In this document: piece after piece, positions 57,647 through 64,000 of the stretch | How the letters are laid out: the number at the start of each line of letters is the position of its first letter | Numbering within the stretch: position 1 is the first letter of the stretch | Program-made: the position numbers and the translations under genes | The notes under the pieces: generated by a model | What the model was told of the DNA's origin: nothing | The model's input: the letters and a program-made list of their open reading frames with translations, nothing else | Databases searched by the model: none | Source of the DNA: Clavelina lepadiformis | Taxonomy: Eukaryota > Chordata > Ascidiacea > Aplousobranchia > Clavelinidae | DNA length: 64,000 nucleotides | Assembly (NCBI RefSeq): GCF_947623445.1 | Contig: NC_135248.1 | Coordinates: 12,409,820 to 12,473,819 of the forward strand | Direction: 5' to 3'

Positions 57647-57789
57647 GGTTAGCCTATAGCCTACCATGACTGTATCAAAGATCAACAGTTCCATGTAGGT
57701 GAAGTCCCAATATTATTCACTAGCTTTATACATAGACATCAAACAGTACATTCTACAAATGGTTTTTCAATAAACAGAAATAAAATCCC

Positions 57790-58104
57790 CAGGGTTGTAA
57801 CCAAGTCATTTTTTTCTGACTCGAGCCAAGTCGATTCATTTTGAGTTGTGACTCGAGTCAAGTCAAGTCAATAACTTTCAACGTAAAAACTATTTTGTAC
57901 CAACGCCATAAGGTCATAACTGTCTAAAAATTTGTCTGGTTGATACTTTTTACAAAGAGTTGTAATTTTTTTGAAAAAGCTCCGTTTTTGTTTCATAAAT
58001 TGTTCTTTTTAGCCCTCACAATCGTCATAATATGTGGCGTAACTCGAGTCAAGTCGAGCCATTTAGAACTTTTGACTCGAGTCGAGTCATCAAAAAACCT
58101 GCTG
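57790..58104. mobile_element. Probable non-autonomous DNA element with ACTCGAGTCAAGTC blocks
   Basis: CAGGGTTGTAACCAAGTC opens a stretch with repeated, partly palindromic ACTCGAGTCAAGTC blocks at both ends (57818-57870 and 58035-58090). This resembles non-autonomous hAT elements. The right edge is imprecise and no target duplication was found. Confidence 0.45.
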
Positions 58105-58784
58105 GAAAAATAAAACCTGTTGTAAATGCTTGAAGAGGCCGTGTATCAACAAAGACTGCGTAGTTAATCATAAAAGCGCTACGTGCTTACTGCTAAGGGT
58201 AACACTGTTGGGCCATTGCCCTTGCTTTCATTGAAAAATTTGGAATTTCGATATATTGCAAGTTGCAGAAGCGCATCTCTGTTTGAGTTTCATGTAGCGT
58301 TCGCCATTTTGACCTCTATGTGACGGCAGGACATCAGGTTCATTTGCTAAAAACGATAATGTGTGGTTTTTATTGTTTCCAGTTTGTTTTTGTATGAGTC
58401 ATCGAACCGTCGTTTAAATATGAAAGGGCACATAGGCGTTTCGGAGACGTCTCTATACATCAAGTAATGCCTGTGCTTTAGCACATAGGCTACTGTCTAT
58501 CAATAAAACTGAATTTAAGTTTGTTGCACTGAAGGATCAGGAACAACTTAACAAAGCAGGCTGAATCTTATTTTATACATTGCCACCAAAAGATGCCAGC
58601 TGCTTGCAATTGCTGTGATTAAGCTGATGCAATTGTTTCATAACACACTGGATGTAAAAAATAAACTTATAGACAACTTAACTGTCCTGTAGCATCATTT
58701 TTAAAGTTAACTTTTTTGACAGTTAACAAACCTAAGTTTGCTCTGTGTCTTTATTTTCTTGTATTTTTATTTTGTTTTAAATAG

Positions 58785-58983
58785 TACAGAAGCTTTATCC
58801 ATAAGCATAAAGCTAATAAATATGCAGCATGAAAAAATAAAGAAATCTAAGGCACAGAAAGTGCATAGTTTGGAAAAAAGAAACAAAATACATAATACAA
58901 CTTCGATTAACATGGTCACCAAAGCATTATGCAACAGTAATTGTAGACGTCATCGACAAAGATTAAAATTTGATTGGCGTTGA
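58785..58983 (+). CDS. Possible terminal exon of an unknown plus-strand gene
   Basis: A good acceptor (TTTTGTTTTAAATAG) precedes a frame of about 65 codons that ends in a very basic tail (CRRHRQRLKFDWR and stop). The composition is less AT-biased toward hydrophobics than chance frames nearby. No upstream exon could be linked, so this is only a candidate. Confidence 0.25.
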
Positions 58984-59276
58984 TAATATTGTTGGAACTT
59001 TTTCATAATTTCATTAAAATCAAAAACTTTTTACAATGTAATCACACGAAAAGTGTATTTAATGTACAACTTAGGTCACAAAGAGCGATGAAGTTTTTGT
59101 AGAGTTTGAAGACACTGAAAATACATATACTGGCAGATTAAAGTGCATTATTCTGTCTTTCAGTAAATATGCTCAGTTCAACATTCAAAGCCAAAAGGTA
59201 AAGTAGGTAAAGTCCAACTTTAAAAGGAAACTGTTTTGGCGCAAAATTGTTAACTTTTGTCTCTGAGATGTCACAC

Positions 59277-62200
59277 TTAAAAATTTTCGTCCCAGCCTGA
59301 AAATTCGTATTCTCCTTGACGCGCCCTTCTTGCTGTGTCGAAATAGCGCAGGTCTGAAGGACTGTTCAGTTTCGGGCGCCATGGCGGGGTCAACGTCCTA
59401 CATAATACAAATAACATAGGTGTTAGGAGAATAATCGGTTACCTTATTCTTCGTCTCTTCTCATAAATTTAAATTTATTACTTTAATTACGTGACATGGT
59501 GCCACAGACAATTGAAAGTACGCCTACGCGCAGTAATAAATTTTACTTTTAACGCGTTAAGCTGTGTAATTCTCTTGCGCACATGCCTATAACTATAATA
59601 ACCATGGAAAAGTAATTTGTGGTTTAGTTTCGCCGAAGTCATATTCAAATATTGCTTTCGCTACACATACAATATAAACAGGCCGATATTTACCTTTTGC
59701 GCAGAGAAATCCAATCGAAACGATCAAACCAAGGATGCCTTGTGACGTCAGTTAAACCGTTTCTGGATGACCCGAGTCTATCTCCTGGCCGCAGTTGACA
59801 TAAGTCATTGACAATGGACGCCGCCTGCTCGCTTATGCGGTTGACCGACTTTGCTGCCTGCAGAAGACAATGTTGTTTTGATTAGCTTAAGGCTGGTTGA
59901 ATGATTTGCCACTTCTCGAGCTATTACCTCAGCAAGGTTATTTCAATAAAATTGCCTTAAAATCAATTTCTATTAAAATATTTCTTTTTTTTCTGAAAAC
60001 TTACATCCAGCGGTCCTGTGATGCCTTGCAGGATTGCCTCTGCCAGGTCGTCCCTGTCCTTGTTTCGAAACGGGGCCTTCCCCACAACTATCTCGAAAAT
60101 GAAAACTCCCAAGGACCAGAGATCCACAGAGACAGTGTGACCTGTATAAAAAAATTCCAAAACATTACACAAGGTTCTGACAACCAAAACAAAAGCAAAA
60201 GCCTCTTTCACAGCAAAATAACTTGAAAAGAACAAACGTCCGACTATCTTGTATAAGTACAGCACTAATTACTTGTGCGCTGTGTATAATAGTATAAACA
60301 CTACATACCGCTGTACATTATTGTTTCCGGTGCCATATATTCCGCGGTACCACAGTAGGTATAAGTTCTGAAAGTCGATTTTGCCGAGAGCTGCTTGGCG
60401 AAACCAAAATCAGTCAGCTTGCAATATCCGTTCTTGTCTATGACAATGTTTTCCGGCTGTTGACCAAAAAATAAAAGCAGTCGTTTTAACCATATCCTAT
60501 CATACCTATAGGAATAGCTTTCGGTTGAGTCATGTTATTGCAATTAAGGGTGCCAACGTGGATAAAATATGAGTATTTTGTGCGAAAAACAGGGTGTAGT
60601 GTTTCTACAACAACAACTAATTACGACTTTGCTCTCATTTTACCGTAAATTTGCCGGTTTACAGAATAATTTACAACATTTACTTGCGATGTTAAAAAAT
60701 TCATCTATTTCAGGTGACAAATTTAACGATGAGCAAACTTACCTTCAAATCTCTGTAAACAATATGTTTTGCGTGGAGGTATGTTAGCGCTTCTACGACA
60801 CAGGCGGCGTAAAATCTGGCAGTGTCATCGTCAAAAAATCGAACTTTGCTCAACAATGAGAAGAGCTCGCCACCGGGGCAGTATTCCATCACAAAGTAAT
60901 CGAAGCTGCAAAAAACACCGTGCTTTATTTAGACCCTTTTAAACAGTTGTGGGGGGTGAAAACAGACTAAATATAGAGTAAAGTGAATCAAAAATAAACA
61001 CGAAAAAGGATCTGTGATGACATAATGACAGGCTTTGGAAAATCGATCGTATACCAGGCTAGAAGGTTGTGAAATTTTATTACCGCTACGTTGTTTGACT
61101 TTAAATTTTAATCCTTTTGCTCACACCTGGGTAGGACGCCGTGAAAGCAAAATAGCCCATGTTGACATTACTACGTCACGCCGTTGCAATATGCACCAGG
61201 ATGCTCACGTACAAGTTTACATGTAAAAAAATTGAAAGCGCTGAAGTCTGTGAACTTTGTATTCCGTGCTGGAAGATTTTAATTTTAGATTTAGTGATTA
61301 CATTTTGGATATTTTTTAAGAAACTTTTTATTTGCTCTTGACAGCTGGTGAAAGTTATTCTTCCTATTATGTCACAAAGCTAAGAACGTCGTTAGAAAGT
61401 TGAGTTTCGTCACGTGACGCAACTGTCAGAAGTTTTGCTGAAATCGCTAGAATCAAGTACACGTTCCTGAGAATTCCATTGTTTACAATTTGCCTTTTCG
61501 AACAAATGTAATTCTCGCTCCTACATGTCAGTTTCGCAATAGTTTGTTCTTACTGCAGCGTGTTGGTGAGAACGTTAGAAAGAAATTTTACGTTTTAAAA
61601 ATCTGTTTTTGTTTTAATAAAATCAAACTATTTGCTCACATTGCTCCGTGCGTGCGAGCTTCTACCAAGTTTATTTATCAAAACAACAACACCGGGTGAA
61701 TATCGTTAATGGAATGCGTGTGGATTTTACTGCAGCTTATTTTAAAGCGTTGTAAATATCGAACAGCCCCTTCCAGAAAAAAACAAACTTTTTCCGGGAA
61801 CATGTTTCTCATTTTCCCGTTAGATAAATATGCGAGTCCGGCAATAATTTACATAACGAGGTGGAAGTATTTTTAAAGTTTATGACTTATTTTTCACTCA
61901 CCGATTGTCTCGGAAAGTTGTGTATAGTGACGTAATAAAAGGACAATCTTGTGACGTTTTTATTTGAATTTTTTTCTCGTTTACGACGTTTCGTTGCTGG
62001 TCGTAAGACTGAATTTCTTCTTTCGAAATTTTCTGTAAAATTACCAAGTTTTATTTCTGTCCCTTAAACTAATTTTAGGTACCTTTGAACCTTTTATTTT
62101 AATCTATGAAGGTTGAAAACAAAATTATGATGTAAAAATCACCTTCATTGCGTAGACATCGTCATCATTGTTGTTGGAAGCGACAAGATCGACAGAACCG

Positions 62201-63984
62201 AAAGCGCCATTACCGATAGTTGCGATGTAACTGAAATCTGATCTTTCCTTGTCTTTAAGATCTCTGCGAGAAATTTCTTATTTGAATTCGGCCAAAATTT
62301 GTTTCGAAAACGCGGCGGTTATTGCAACTATATATCCGCATTACTGGACAAAATACACGACATTTAAACAACAAATTTAAATTTTGAAGACAGAAAAATT
62401 CACTTGAAAAATCGCACGAATAGATTTGAGATGCACCTCGCTATTTTGGAGAAAACCTCGTAATGCCCGCTATATTTCCGTCTCGTAACCCTTGGGGAAT
62501 TTCCATCGCTTGCGTAACCGCTTGAATTGCTCGTTGTGATGTCACTATCGGCTCCGTCGCCTTTCATAATACGTAATGCAAAATTTTCGTGTATCTTTTT
62601 CGACGTCACACCATCCTTCTGTGACGTCATACATTCCCGAACGATGTCGAAGTCTTTGAGAGGTATTGCAATGCACTGAACGGTCTGTTGTGAGAAAATA
62701 ATTACGTAAGTTTTGATAAAAAACCGTCGGGTTTAACAAAAAAGTGTAACTGATTGTAAAATTGCATGGAACACTTCTTACAAATTTAGCTGTACACCTC
62801 CAGAGCTTAGTTTAAAGGCCAAACGTTACACACGATCAACGCTATGTGTATATAATACCTCGTTTCCAATAGCAACAACGTTGCATTCGTAGCGTGGGCC
62901 CAGACCATCACCAAATATCTGACCTGGGGTCAGGATTTTCTGAGGTGTCACTAAACCATCAATTTGCCTGTGATAATTTATATATTTTTTAGTGATGCGC
63001 TTCACCTTTTGAAACTTAAGTACTCGTAACGTAACGTATAACGTACTTGGTGACGTGGACTTCTCCCGCCTTAATGACGTATACTTTGCCGGCGTAATCT
63101 CCTTGTCTTATGACGTAATCGCCTTCTCCAAACTGCTCGATCTGCGTTAAACATTGAAAATGTCACAGAACTGCTAAACAATTTTTTTTGCAATCCTACC
63201 AGTACGCATTTTCAAAAGCTGTTATTAACAATTCTATACTTATATTGTATTTTTAAATAATGGTTGGATAATGAATAATGGTTAAATAATGGTTAGTGAC
63301 AATTCTATATTTATAATGCATTTTTAAATAATGGTTAGATGTGTCACGTGCAGTCAAGAGCCTACCCTGGACATTTGCGTCAACTTTCGCAACCTGGAGG
63401 GATTCAAAGTGCTGAGATGCGGCAATTTCTTCAAGAAATCCGAGATTTCCTTTTTACGTGTCTGCAAATTTTTGTGCATGGCTGCTGAGCGAAAATCCTC
63501 CCTCGTAACATACCAGACCTAAAAAAGTTGTTCCATATTCAATTTTGTAGTAAATTAACCTATTTTATTGTTATAGCCTACGTGTGTAAATAGATAATTA
63601 CAACTCTTCACTACTGTGGTAAAGTAATCGCAGTTGGTTCAACGCCGGTAGCATTTGCAATGGTCGAGTTAACCATATTTGCTGATACGTAGACAAAGAC
63701 ACGGCGGCGCCATTCAGGTATAAAACCAGGCTTATATAACTATGTAATTTACGAGCGCATCTTCACCTGGCCCTGGCGAACGCATTTGCACGACCATACG
63801 CGCCTGGTATGGTAGAAAACGTCGGAATCGCCGAAAACGGTCCACGGCTTAACAAGGATCCCATTCTGGGAGAGTTGGGAGGTTGCGGACTCTTGGTTCC
63901 TCCTGTACATTCGGCATTCCCCCTCTCCGTCATCCAGCACATAAAACGCCTGTCCTATGGATCCTTCCTGCATCAACCTCTCGC
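59277..63984 (-). CDS. cGMP-dependent-protein-kinase-like AGC kinase, 5' truncated by window edge
   Basis: Fourteen phase-consistent exons run: 63984-63767, 63518-63366, 63142-63048, 62967-62859, 62684-62437, 62263-62143, 62032-61902, 60905-60743, 60456-60309, 60141-60005, 59857-59694, 59397-59277, with the order and phases as listed (twelve are visible here; upstream exons lie beyond 64000). Two cyclic-nucleotide-binding domains come first, joined by [13 protein letters not shown]. The kinase has [59 protein letters not shown] and [12 protein letters not shown], then [10 protein letters not shown] and the PKG-style end SGWDENF. Domain order and tail identify a PKG relative. Both nucleotide pockets deviate from the FGELA...RT consensus ([13 protein letters not shown] and [13 protein letters not shown]), so cGMP control may be altered. 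A Ser/Gly/Asp-rich linker precedes the kinase. Confidence 0.88.
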
Positions 63985-64000
63985 CTGGAAGATAAGAAGA

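Overview
This is AT-rich eukaryotic DNA from an animal. It has many short protein-coding exons with GT-AG boundaries, hAT-type transposons, a tRNA-derived SINE and microsatellites, and no bacterial-style operons or Shine-Dalgarno sites. The genes are metazoan: a doublecortin-like kinase, DNA polymerase gamma accessory subunit, RTN4IP1, a cGMP-dependent-kinase-like protein and an atlastin/GBP-family GTPase. Compact introns, tight packing and splice-acceptor-like sequence directly before a start codon suggest an invertebrate deuterostome, most likely a tunicate. That placement is an inference; no gene proves it. Exon coordinates were derived by hand from splice motifs, codon phase and family similarity.

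Layout. (1) 1-13.4 kb: two direct copies of a ~1.15 kb repeat bracket a 13-exon minus-strand atlastin/GBP-like GTPase gene (5068-11581) that ends in a glycine-rich hydrophobic domain. A frameshifted inverted copy of its last exon lies at 2.7-3.3 kb. (2) 16.7-38.9 kb, plus strand: a doublecortin-like kinase locus. Sixteen shared exons (30624-38892) encode the second DCX domain, a long Arg/Glu/Lys helix and a CaMK-type kinase. Upstream lie five separate coding modules: DCX1, two short leaders, a 571-residue Cys-rich exon and a 545-residue Ser-rich exon. All five end in codon phase 1 and fit the phase-1 acceptor of the first shared exon. (3) 40.4-48.6 kb: a 37-bp minisatellite and a tandem pair of small coiled-coil genes, minus strand, with matching exon structure and a SINE between them. 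(4) 49.7-54.2 kb, minus: intronless RTN4IP1 followed 314 bp later by POLG2, two mitochondrial proteins that may share a transcript. (5) 54.7-58.1 kb: hAT-family elements, two with perfect 8-bp target duplications. (6) 59.3-64.0 kb, minus: a PKG-like kinase whose cyclic-nucleotide domains look degenerate; its 5' end lies outside the window.

Functionally, the DCLK locus concerns microtubule binding and phosphorylation, with N-termini apparently chosen by alternative promoters. The POLG2/RTN4IP1 pair serves mitochondrial DNA replication and the respiratory chain. The GTPase is probably a membrane-remodelling protein. The most notable findings are the DCLK module switch, the unusual C-terminus of the GTPase, the altered nucleotide pockets of the PKG-like protein, and the hAT element with its matching MITE.
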